Source: a virus
Virus record (IMG/VR): IMGVR_UViG_3300027977_000178
Span: 1 to 25,820 of that record
Length of the DNA: 25,820 bases
Strand: one strand, 5' to 3'
Made by a program: the position numbers and the translations under genes. Below are positions 19,384 to 25,820 of this stretch, piece by piece. Every line of letters starts with the position of its first letter. Position 1 is the stretch's first letter. The notes beneath the pieces were generated by a model. That model was not told the origin of the DNA. It did no database searches and was given only the letters and a program-made list of their open reading frames with translations.

Positions 19384-20069
19384 ATCAACTCAAACGCACC
19401 ATTTTCCCGGAGATCCGGGTTCTCGACGCCGCCGGGGGGCTCGTGGAATACGTCGCCAGCGACGAAACCCTCGACCACTACCGGGAGATCATCCGGGCGG
19501 ATGGCTGGCGGTTCAACCACTTTGCGAAAAACGCGCCGTTTGTGGACAGCCACGACTACTCGACGATTGAGAAGCTGCTGGGCTCGGTGGTGGACTTCCG
19601 GGTGGAGGGCCGCAAGCTGATCGAGGTGGTGAAGTGGGAGCCGGAGGCGAACCCGATTGCGAAGATCGGATTTGCGATGACGCAGGCCGGGCACCTGAAG
19701 GCGGTGTCGGTCGGGTTCCTGCCCACGAAATATGCCGACCGCTACAAAAATGGCGGGGCGGATCTGGCCGCGCAGATCGCGGAACTGGGCCTGGACGCGG
19801 AGACAGCCAAGCGCGTGTCGTGCGTATATCTTGAGCAAGAGCAGATCGAGCTGAGCGCCTGCATCATCGGCGCGAACCCTGCCGCGCTCGCTCGGGCCTA
19901 CAAGGACGGGGTGATCGCCGACGGCGACATCGACCTCCTGGCAGAGAGCATTTCCGCAGACACCCAAAAAACCGCCCGTGCCGCAGAGGAAGACGCTGCC
20001 GCGACACGGAAGAGGGAACAGCGTCGGGCATGGCTCGGGAAACTCGAAAATCAAATTACAAATCTATGA
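19380..20069 (+). CDS. Prohead protease (HK97 / U35-type), 229 aa
   Basis: This serine protease would mature the capsid by cutting the scaffold from the major capsid protein. The fold pattern is clear: VEYVASDETLDHYREII, then H58 in NAPFVDSHDYSTIEKLLGSV, then S110 in HLKAVSVGFLP. The C-terminus (about 190-229) is a charged helical region that probably holds scaffold-type contacts and ends in a heptamer-like A-rich segment. It lies directly before the major capsid gene, as expected for HK97-type heads. Confidence 0.9.
   Translation: MNQLKRTIFPEIRVLDAAGGLVEYVASDETLDHYREIIRADGWRFNHFAKNAPFVDSHDYSTIEKLLGSVVDFRVEGRKLIEVVKWEPEANPIAKIGFAMTQAGHLKAVSVGFLPTKYADRYKNGGADLAAQIAELGLDAETAKRVSCVYLEQEQIELSACIIGANPAALARAYKDGVIADGDIDLLAESISADTQKTARAAEEDAAATRKREQRRAWLGKLENQITNL
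20043..20065. repeat. Short A-rich period-7 run at the protease/capsid junction
   Basis: Heptamer-like units with the CAAAT core (ATCAAAT then TACAAAT) lead into the capsid start codon and code for the protease C-terminus (ENQITNL). It belongs to the same kind of micro-repeats as elsewhere in the window, but it is short and degenerate. Confidence 0.35.
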
Positions 20070-21358
20070 AACGCATCAGCACCAAATTGGGCTGCCTGTT
20101 TCTTGCCCCGGACAACGGCGGCGGAACCGGCGGCGGAACCCTGAACGAAAACGAATTCCAGGCGAAAGTGCTCGGAAGCGTCGAGGCCATCGCGCAGAAG
20201 TCGAAAGACCTCGAAGCGAAGATCGCGGCGATTGAGAAAAACGGCGGAGACATCGCCTCGCTGAAGGGCGAGATCGACAAGCTCGCCGCCGACACGCAGG
20301 CGCTGCGCAAGGCGAACCTTGCCGCCACGACCCGCACGGCTCCCCGCAAGGGTGAAGTCACCGAAGATTGCGCCCGCCACCTCGGCGGCCTCGCACTCGT
20401 CGCTGGCCTCAAGGGAGGGCAACTCGCCGGAGACCGCATCGACGGCATGGTCAAGGACATCCTCGGGGTCGAGGCCAAGACCGCGCTGAGCAGCTCGGAC
20501 ATCCCGCTGCCCGTGCAATACAACGCGCAGGTGGTCGAGCTGGTCTCGGCCTACGGCGCGGCCCGTCGCTTCGGCACGGTGTTCCCGCTCGGCGCGGGCA
20601 CAGTGAAGCTGCCCAAGCTCACGACCGACCCGGCCTTCGGCCTGATCGCCGCGAGCGGCACCGTCACCGAGAAGAGCCCGCAGGTCGGCTGGGTCACATT
20701 CACGCCCGAGAAGTTCGGCGGTCTCGTCCGCCTGCCCTCCGAACTGGATGAGGACTCGATCATCGCCATCGGGCAGTTCGTCGCCCGCTACAGCGCGCGC
20801 CAGCTCGCGCTGGTGGAAGACAGCAACTTCTTCATCGGCACCGGTGCCGGAAGCGGCGCGAACGGCAGCGTGAAGGGGCTCTGCGTCTCGACCATCGACA
20901 ACAGCAAGGTTGTCCAGATGGCCTCGACGAAGACGAAGTATTCCGACGCCACCCTGGCAAACCTGCGCTCGATCCGGGCCACGGTCGATGCCCCGGTGAT
21001 CGGCATGGGCGCATACTACATGCACCCGAGCTTCGAGCAGCACCTCAGCGGCCTCAACACCGCCGGTGACAAGCCCTACCAGGCGAACGGTTCCCGTGGA
21101 GCGACGCTCGACGGCTACGCGATCAACTGGGTGGACATCATGCCCGCCTACTCGACGAGCGCGAACGTCTCGAAGGTGTTCGCCCTCTTCGGCGACCTGT
21201 CCTACCAATACCTCGCCACCCGTGGCGGCGTGCGGATGGACACGAGCAAGGAAGCCGGGTTCACCACCGACGAGATCTGCATCCGCGCTCTGGAGCGCTT
21301 CACCATCGGCCTCATGGCCAACGGTGCGGTGTCCGGCCTGGAGACAGCGGCCTCCTAA
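20066..21358 (+). CDS. Major capsid protein, HK97 fold, 430 aa
   Basis: The main shell protein starts with a flexible Gly-rich segment (about 17-26) and a coiled-coil delta/scaffold domain (about 27-88, VEAIAQKSKDLEAKIAAIEK onward) that the protease should remove. The HK97-fold shell follows, with LPVQYNAQVVELVSAYGAAR, VTEKSPQVGWVTFTPEKFGG, the E-loop/P-domain, and RGGVRMDTSKEAGFTTDEIC near the end. The start overlaps the protease stop by ATGA. Two arginine- and glycine-rich regions are in the usual places. Codon choice is distinctly C-biased compared with its neighbours, as expected of a highly expressed gene. Confidence 0.92.
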   Translation: MKRISTKLGCLFLAPDNGGGTGGGTLNENEFQAKVLGSVEAIAQKSKDLEAKIAAIEKNGGDIASLKGEIDKLAADTQALRKANLAATTRTAPRKGEVTEDCARHLGGLALVAGLKGGQLAGDRIDGMVKDILGVEAKTALSSSDIPLPVQYNAQVVELVSAYGAARRFGTVFPLGAGTVKLPKLTTDPAFGLIAASGTVTEKSPQVGWVTFTPEKFGGLVRLPSELDEDSIIAIGQFVARYSARQLALVEDSNFFIGTGAGSGANGSVKGLCVSTIDNSKVVQMASTKTKYSDATLANLRSIRATVDAPVIGMGAYYMHPSFEQHLSGLNTAGDKPYQANGSRGATLDGYAINWVDIMPAYSTSANVSKVFALFGDLSYQYLATRGGVRMDTSKEAGFTTDEICIRALERFTIGLMANGAVSGLETAAS

Positions 21359-21372
21359 CCTCAACTGCGAAA

Positions 21373-21419
21373 TCCTCGCACTCTGCATCGGGCCTGCAAG
21401 CCCGGTGCAGCAGCGAGGA
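21373..21419 (+). promoter_or_regulatory. Strong two-part hairpin after the capsid gene
   Basis: The inner arms CTGCATCGGGC (21383-21393) and GCCCGGTGCAG (21400-21410) pair over 11 bp with one G-T. The outer arms TCCTCGC (21373-21379) and GCGAGGA (21413-21419) add 7 bp. The outer arm contains the GAGG that would serve the next start (21429). There is no T-run, so it is more likely an mRNA stabiliser or partial attenuator than a full terminator. Confidence 0.65.
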
Positions 21420-21428
21420 AACCACAAA

Positions 21429-22049
21429 ATGAACGCAGGATTCTCAAATCTCAAAAACTTAAAGCGCGAGCTGTTGCTGGCCGCCGATTTATCGAAGACC
21501 GATAACGACGCCTCCGTGCTGTCGCTCGGGCTGGGCGTTGCCTCGCTCTTCGAGGGCGCGGCCGGTCGCCGGTTCGCGCGGCAGGAGGAGGTCGATACAT
21601 TTTCCGCCGAGCGGGCATTCTGGATCGTGCGGCGGTATCCCATCGAGACGGTGACAGCGGTCGAGGTGCGCGGGGATTACGCAGGGGGCTTCCTGGCCGT
21701 GCCGGGGATGCCCGCGAATGTCAACGAGCTTTCGGGGAAGGTGGATTTCCTCGGGTGCCTCGGGGCTTATGGCGAAATGGCGCGCGTAGTATATACGGGG
21801 GGCTACTGGTGGGACACAGGCGAGACGACGCCCGAGACGATGCCCACGGGCGCGACTCCGCTGCCGGAGGATCTGCGCGCGGCCTGGGTGATGCAGTGCC
21901 GGTGGTTCTGGGAACGCCGCTCGATCACTGACCGCGCGAAGGCGGGGTTTACAGAGGACACGGCGGCGCTCGGATTTGCGGGCACCGATGCGGATCTGCT
22001 CATGCCTGTGCGCCAGGTGATCGCCAACTACCGGAGGATCGCGCAATGA
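21429..22049 (+). CDS. Head-tail connector-like protein, 206 aa
   Basis: The protein starts MNAGFSNLKNLKRELLLAAD. It contains ASLFEGAAGRRFARQ and PETMPTGATPLPEDLRAAWV, features of phage head-completion connectors (gp6/gp36-like) that extend the portal after packaging. It is the first gene after the capsid hairpin, in the position expected for such a connector. The Shine-Dalgarno GAGG lies in the hairpin stem. The first codons contain two TCTCAAA heptamers. The precise family cannot be set by eye. Confidence 0.65.
   Translation: MNAGFSNLKNLKRELLLAADLSKTDNDASVLSLGLGVASLFEGAAGRRFARQEEVDTFSAERAFWIVRRYPIETVTAVEVRGDYAGGFLAVPGMPANVNELSGKVDFLGCLGAYGEMARVVYTGGYWWDTGETTPETMPTGATPLPEDLRAAWVMQCRWFWERRSITDRAKAGFTEDTAALGFAGTDADLLMPVRQVIANYRRIAQ
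21442..21455. repeat. Two TCTCAAA heptamers in the start of the connector gene
   Basis: TCTCAAA occurs twice in tandem and is followed by A-rich sequence, within codons 5-9 of the connector gene. The short run is consistent with the other heptamer sites. Confidence 0.4.
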
Positions 22050-22504
22050 ACATCGAAATCACAGGGATGCAAGCTGTCGTTGATCGGCTGGACCCGCGCG
22101 AGATGCTCTCCCGCGTGGCGCGGGGGATGGACAAGGGGAACCAGCTCACGCTCTCCTATATCCAGAGGAACAAACTTTCGCAGAAGGGGGCGACGACGCT
22201 GGCCGTGCGGTCAAATCGCGGACGTTCCAGCTCCCGGGCCTCGCTCGCCGTGATACGAGGTGACGGGGTCGAAAGCACTATGGGCACAAATGTGCCTTAC
22301 ATGGCTGTGCACGAATTCGGCTGCAAGCCCTTCACGATCCGCGCCCGCAATGGCAAGGCCCTGCGCTGGGGGAATGCCAGCGGCGTCCACTTTGCGCGCA
22401 CGGTCCGGCATCCTGGCTTCCCTGCCCGCCGTATGTTTGCCAGCGGGATCGAGGAATGCGCTGAAATCTACAACCGCAAGATCGGGGAGGAACTGACGAA
22501 ATGA
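22046..22504 (+). CDS. Head-tail joining / virion morphogenesis protein (HK97 gp10 or Mu gpG-like), 152 aa
   Basis: The protein starts MNIEITGMQAVVDRLDPREM. The pattern MGTNVPYMAVHEFGCKPFTI, then HPGFPARRMFASGIEE near the end, is the typical Y-x-x-x-x-E-F-G ... P-A-R-x-M/F of HK97 gp10 and Mu gpG-type proteins, which join heads and tails. Its length agrees with both families. It is joined by ATGA to the connector gene before and the next gene after. Confidence 0.72.
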   Translation: MNIEITGMQAVVDRLDPREMLSRVARGMDKGNQLTLSYIQRNKLSQKGATTLAVRSNRGRSSSRASLAVIRGDGVESTMGTNVPYMAVHEFGCKPFTIRARNGKALRWGNASGVHFARTVRHPGFPARRMFASGIEECAEIYNRKIGEELTK

Positions 22505-22929
22505 GCACGCTGGGAAAAATGCCGGAAGATGTGAAGGCGCTCATTGAGGCATCGCCGATCATGCCGCAGATCCCGGTGATCGTGCGGGAGCGGGGGCAGA
22601 TCCTGAATGACCTTGAGACCGTGCTTGCGGGTCTGGCAATCGGCGTTTACGTGCTGCCGATCCTGCCGGTCGCTCCAATCCAAGGTGCCCCGTTTATTTT
22701 CTTCCAGCGGGCAGAGGTGCGCGTGCGCGTCATCGAGAACCGAAAACTGAACGCTACCGGAGTGGACGCCTACCAAGTCGCCGAGGCCGTGTGCTTGGCG
22801 CTCCAGGGGAGCAACCCCGGAGACATCCTCGCCGCGCCGCTGGAAGTCGCAACCTTTGAACTCAACGAGGATGCACAGGGGATCTCGCTCGACTGCATTT
22901 TCCACGCCGCTTTCCAACTCAATCCATGA
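22501..22929 (+). CDS. Tail terminator-like protein, 142 aa
   Basis: The protein starts MSTLGKMPEDVKALIEASPI. A mixed alpha/beta protein, it has VRVRVIENRKLNATGVDAYQ then VAEAVCLALQG, a strand-helix order seen in tail completion proteins (the gpU/gp37 kind), and ends with ISLDCIFHAAFQLNP. It follows the gp10/gpG-like gene, the usual place for a tail terminator. The assignment is by position and general pattern only. Confidence 0.5.
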   Translation: MSTLGKMPEDVKALIEASPIMPQIPVIVRERGQILNDLETVLAGLAIGVYVLPILPVAPIQGAPFIFFQRAEVRVRVIENRKLNATGVDAYQVAEAVCLALQGSNPGDILAAPLEVATFELNEDAQGISLDCIFHAAFQLNP

Positions 22930-23522
22930 AACTGTTTTTCAATAAAGTCACCGGCATCCTGGGCGCGTCGGCAACGGCTTCCACGAATGTCCAAAAGATC
23001 ACCGTCAAGCGATACCAGGACGTCGAGGTCGAGCTGACCCCAGTGAAGGCGGACGGGACCATAGAACTCTTCGCGACCGGGAGCACCGGCCTGCTGGTCG
23101 TGAAGACGGTCAATGACTTCACGGGCACGGCCAAGCTTCTGGACACAACCTGGGACGCTCCCACTCTCGACGGCCGGGGCTACACGTTCGCCTTTGTGGC
23201 CGTGAGCGCCGGGATCGACACGGCCCTGGGAACGGACCCCTCCAAGACGTTCGCACTGGAGATCGTTATCGTTGAAAGCGGGAAGCGGATCGTCCTGCCG
23301 ACGATTCAGCTCGTCATCGAAAACAACTACTACCGCGAGGACGAGCCGGTTCCTGAAGATCCAGATCCTCCCTACCCGCTGCCAGGCGAACTCGTCACGC
23401 AGGGGACCATCTTCGGCGCGGTCCGGATCTCGGCCGCAGGACTCGAAATCAAAGACACCACCACAAACACCTGGCGTCTCGTCACCTTCAATGCCGGGGA
23501 ACTCACCTTTACGACTTTATGA
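22926..23522 (+). CDS. Beta-rich baseplate- or fibre-associated protein, 198 aa
   Basis: The protein starts MKLFFNKVTGILGASATAST. The N-terminal domain (about 20-130, KRYQDVEVELTPVKADGTIE onward) is beta-sandwich-like, reminiscent of the first domain of baseplate upper proteins. An acidic Pro-rich linker (REDEPVPEDPDPPYPLPGEL) and a C-terminal domain follow. It overlaps the tail fibre start by four bases, so it may connect the fibre to the tail. No exact family is recognised, and a major tail protein cannot be excluded. Confidence 0.5.
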   Translation: MKLFFNKVTGILGASATASTNVQKITVKRYQDVEVELTPVKADGTIELFATGSTGLLVVKTVNDFTGTAKLLDTTWDAPTLDGRGYTFAFVAVSAGIDTALGTDPSKTFALEIVIVESGKRIVLPTIQLVIENNYYREDEPVPEDPDPPYPLPGELVTQGTIFGAVRISAAGLEIKDTTTNTWRLVTFNAGELTFTTL

Positions 23523-25224
23523 AAATCGGAAAACTCATCTCTCAAAGCGGCCGGATCGCCGCCCTGACTCTCGTCGCCGGTGGCGTCGCCTCCCTGGCAT
23601 TTCTGGCCATCACATCGCCAGCGGTCGGGCAGACGAACGTGGTCACGAAGACGCTCACTCTCGACACGAATGGCCTGGTGACGAAGCCCACAAACTTCTG
23701 GCCACGAATGCGGCCGGGATCACGAACGCGGTCGGGACGAACTACGCCACGGCCGCCCAGGGCACGCTTGCGGGTTCCGCGCTGCAGCCAGGCACGGCGA
23801 TCACCAACGTCTCCGGCCTGCAAGCGGCGCTCGACGGCAAAGTGGCGACGAACGATTCCCGGCTCACCAATTCCCGTGCGCCGTCCGGATCTGCTGCAGG
23901 GGATCTGACTGGAACCTATCCCTCGCCAACTCTCGCCACCAACGGCGTCACGGCCGGAGCATACGGATCGCAGACCAACACGCTCAGTGTGACCGTGGAC
24001 GCAAAGGGCCGCGTCTCCGGGATCTCAGCCAACAGTCCGATCACCCCGGCCAGCATCGGGGCCGCGACCGCCGCCCAGGGAACTCTGGCGGATAGCGCCG
24101 TGCAGCCCGCGCGAACTATCTCGACCACGGCTCCGCTCACAGGCGGCGGCAACCTGACTGGCAACCTCACGCTCGCAATCTCGTCGGCAGCTACAAACTC
24201 AGTCGGCGCGGTCCAGCTTGCCACGGATGCCGAGATCCAGACCGGAACGGATACGGCGAAGGCCGTGCGACCCTCCGGCCTCGCTGCCTGGTGGACATGG
24301 ATCAAAACGCAGGCGCAGACGTTCGCGGGTGCGTTCACGCTGACAGGGAATTTCACCGCTGGCGATGCGGCAGGGGATGAGGCGGTTATCAACGACGACG
24401 ATCCTCGCGCACCGAACCTTACGAGCACGACCTATGCCTCGGCCGCAGATGATAAGGTGATGCTGAATGGCAATGTGGGGGATGCTAAATATCTTCCTCG
24501 GATCTCTGGGGATAACTCGGACGCAGTAATGGCGATGGCCCTGGCCCAATACCCTGCGCTCCGGCCCGGCACCACATGGCAACTAGCGAACAATGGCACA
24601 TGGTCAAATTGGGCAGCTACCTCGACCAGCTCTTGGGTGCAATTACTTAAGCAGCAGAGTGTCGGCAGCGCTGCTGGCTGGGCGCGCGCTGGCTCTTATG
24701 GATTTATTCAGAAGTCCGGGCAATCCGGATCAACTCTTGCGGGTCGCGGATTTACATTTGCATGCTGGCTAAACGCGCCTGGAGATTCTGCCGCCATCGG
24801 CCTCGCGACTGATATATATTTCGGTGCGCAGTTGACCGAGACCGGAGGGGCATTAACCGCGCGTGGGCTACGAGTCAGGATTGAAGGAAATACCCCTACC
24901 AGCAACATCAAGGTCACCTCCGCGATCCACGATGGCACGAGCGAGACATTAAGCTCCGCGAACGTGAGCGCGTATGGGTCGGCTGCATTCATTGTGCGCT
25001 GGCTGCCTGTAGGATCAACACCTGCGGCGGGGTCGAAACTTGAGGTGTGGGGGCGTGCGATGGACGGATCGGCAACTCTAATCACGACCGCCACCCTTTC
25101 TGGCAGCCTCGGGTCAGGGTCTTTTGCTGGCTCAGCTCTGGCAATCGTCGCGAGCAGCGCGGGCACAACACCGGGCTATGCCGCCAACTGGGAATTTGGA
25201 GGAATGACCGTGTATGTCCACTGA
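23519..25224 (+). CDS. Tail fibre protein, interrupted by a -1 frameshift
   Basis: ATG 23519 opens with a signal-like or membrane segment (residues 12-36) and reads 60 codons to Phe (TTC, 23696-23698). In that frame the text becomes nonsense and stops at 23908. One base back, the frame continues as ATNAAGITNAVG and stays open to 25224. Reading CTG from 23698 gives a total of about 568 aa. The body has classic fibre motifs: AAQGTLAGSALQPG and AAQGTLADSAVQPA, DLTGTYPSPTLATNGV, SVTVDAKGRVSGIS and a C-terminal lectin-like tip. The shift site (ACAAACTTCTGGCC) is not a standard slippery heptamer; a lost T in TTCTTGG is the simplest explanation. It may be a sequence error, a true mutation or programmed shifting. 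Bases from about 24400 to 25100 are less GC-rich, suggesting a swapped tip. Confidence 0.8.
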
Positions 25225-25654
25225 CGCCACTCACAATATGAAAAAAACCATCGCACTCCTCGCGGCCTGTGTGGTCGCGCTCACCCTCACCGCAACCGCT
25301 CAGTCGCTCCTCACCGATCCGCCGATCCCCGCCGCACAGGCCCGGGCGATCCGTGCGGCCGAGAACGCGCAGGGCCTCCGCAACTCCATCCTCGGCGGGC
25401 TGCGGCACTCGATCACCGATCTCTGGTCGGAGGACTACGCTGCCAACGTCGCGACCGCGCAGGCCCTCGGACCGAAGGCTGTTGAGCTTTTCACGCTTTA
25501 CGAATCCTTCATGGCTCCAATCCGCGCTCTGCTGCTCGCCTGCGGCGACACAGCATCTGTGACCGAACTTGATGCCCTGGCTGCTCGCGTTCCTGCCCAC
25601 ACGAAAAACCAAGACGGAACCGTCACCATCACGGAGCCCACTCCCGAGCCCTGA
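25214..25654 (+). CDS. Small exported helical protein after the fibre, 146 aa
   Basis: Two starts are possible. ATG 25214 has GGAGGA (25198-25203) at 10 bases and gives MSTDATHN before a typical signal peptide. ATG 25238 starts at that signal peptide (MKKTIALLAACVVALTLTAT, cut after about AQS) but has no ribosome-binding site. The first is given because of the Shine-Dalgarno motif. The mature protein is a helical, Ala/Leu-rich domain of about 100 residues ending in an acidic tail. An exported protein within the tail module is unusual; it may be a secreted or periplasmic phage factor. No family is recognised. Confidence 0.6.
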   Translation: MSTDATHNMKKTIALLAACVVALTLTATAQSLLTDPPIPAAQARAIRAAENAQGLRNSILGGLRHSITDLWSEDYAANVATAQALGPKAVELFTLYESFMAPIRALLLACGDTASVTELDALAARVPAHTKNQDGTVTITEPTPEP

Positions 25655-25655
25655 G

Positions 25656-25820
25656 ATGATCCGCCTCCTCGCCATCGTCTGCCTTTGCCTATCGGCCTGC
25701 GCCGCGCGGCCTCCGGTCGCTGCACCCGCGTTTTCCGGGCAGCTTCGGAATGCATGCGTGGCCGAGGCGGCGGCGATGGTCGAGGGATTGCGCGGGGCCG
25801 GGATCGAATCGCGTGCCATC
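25656..25820 (+). CDS. Lipoprotein, 5' part only
   Basis: The protein starts MIRLLAIVCLCLSAC, a lipoprotein signal peptide with lipobox L-S-A-C (Cys15). The mature part continues through RNACVAEAAAMVEGLRGAGI to the edge of the window, 55 codons in all. The ATG lies one base after the previous stop. The C-AEAAAMVEGLRGAGIESR segment is like the start of a Cys-protease or transglutaminase fold, but this is weak. The rest is outside the window. Confidence 0.62.
   Translation, partial: MIRLLAIVCLCLSACAARPPVAAPAFSGQLRNACVAEAAAMVEGLRGAGIESRAI

Noticed and set aside
20051-21643. 530-aa minus-strand frame over the capsid gene
   Set aside because: Antisense shadow of the HK97-type capsid gene.
23272-23700. 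Upstream extension of the second fibre frame as a true start
   Set aside because: This part overlaps the 22926-23522 gene and the fibre's own start in another frame and reads as Arg/Ser-rich nonsense.
1-25820. CRISPR arrays, tRNA or rRNA genes
   Set aside because: No regularly spaced direct repeats with unique spacers and no tRNA-like cloverleaf or rRNA sequence was noticed. The heptamer runs are contiguous and have no spacers.

Overview
The window holds most of a Mu-like transposable (pro)phage in a GC-rich bacterial genome. Two gene blocks face away from each other around a short switch region at about 11.92-12.00 kb. Leftward from the switch runs the early and transposition operon. It encodes a ribbon-helix-helix (RHH) regulator, a MerR/excisionase-like HTH protein, a DUF3102-like protein, a MuA-type DDE transposase, a MuB-type AAA+ ATPase and a string of small early proteins. 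Rightward runs a second RHH regulator, then lysis genes, terminase, portal, protease, capsid, connectors and a tail fibre. Nearly all genes are chained by ATGA, GTGA or TAATG overlaps. This was used to choose starts and to accept very small ORFs of 29-44 codons. The host cannot be named from sequence. High GC, few clear Shine-Dalgarno motifs in the early block, and dispersed period-7 micro-repeats would fit a Verrucomicrobiota/PVC bacterium, but that is a guess.

The left end (1-4.4 kb) is an accessory region of three leftward units. One is a promoter at 4339-4367 driving a small basic protein, an HTH protein, an RHH/zinc-finger protein and a DNA methyltransferase. The next is a promoter at 2612-2640 with a TACGC-N6-GCGTA operator inside it and a second copy upstream, followed by a small protein, an XRE regulator and an intact integron-integrase-like tyrosine recombinase. 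The last is a small divergent gene pair at 294-1023, then about 240 bases of repeats that could be the phage end. The methyltransferase start codon lies in the loop of a perfect 12-bp inverted repeat, directly after a CxxC...CxxC protein. This resembles the com-mom translational switch of phage Mu.

The switch at 11919-11996 has a perfect TATATGC-CCA-GCATATA palindrome plus a third half site. Two promoters can be drawn there whose predicted start points fall at or next to the ATG codons of the two RHH genes. These two proteins share a DRSxFIRxAV core and probably form a Ner/c-like lysis-lysogeny pair.

The right block holds a multi-membrane-protein lysis cassette with a GH108-type endolysin (12.9-15.0 kb), then a Mu gp27-like small terminase (DUF3486) and a large terminase. 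After these comes an HK97-type head: portal fused to a MuF-like domain, prohead protease and major capsid protein. Connector genes, a baseplate-like protein and a tail fibre follow. The tail fibre is interrupted by a -1 frameshift near 23698. The window ends in a lipoprotein gene. No tail tube, sheath or tape-measure gene is visible before the window ends. The element is therefore a mosaic of Mu transposition and early/packaging genes, an HK97-like head, and an IntI-like recombinase.
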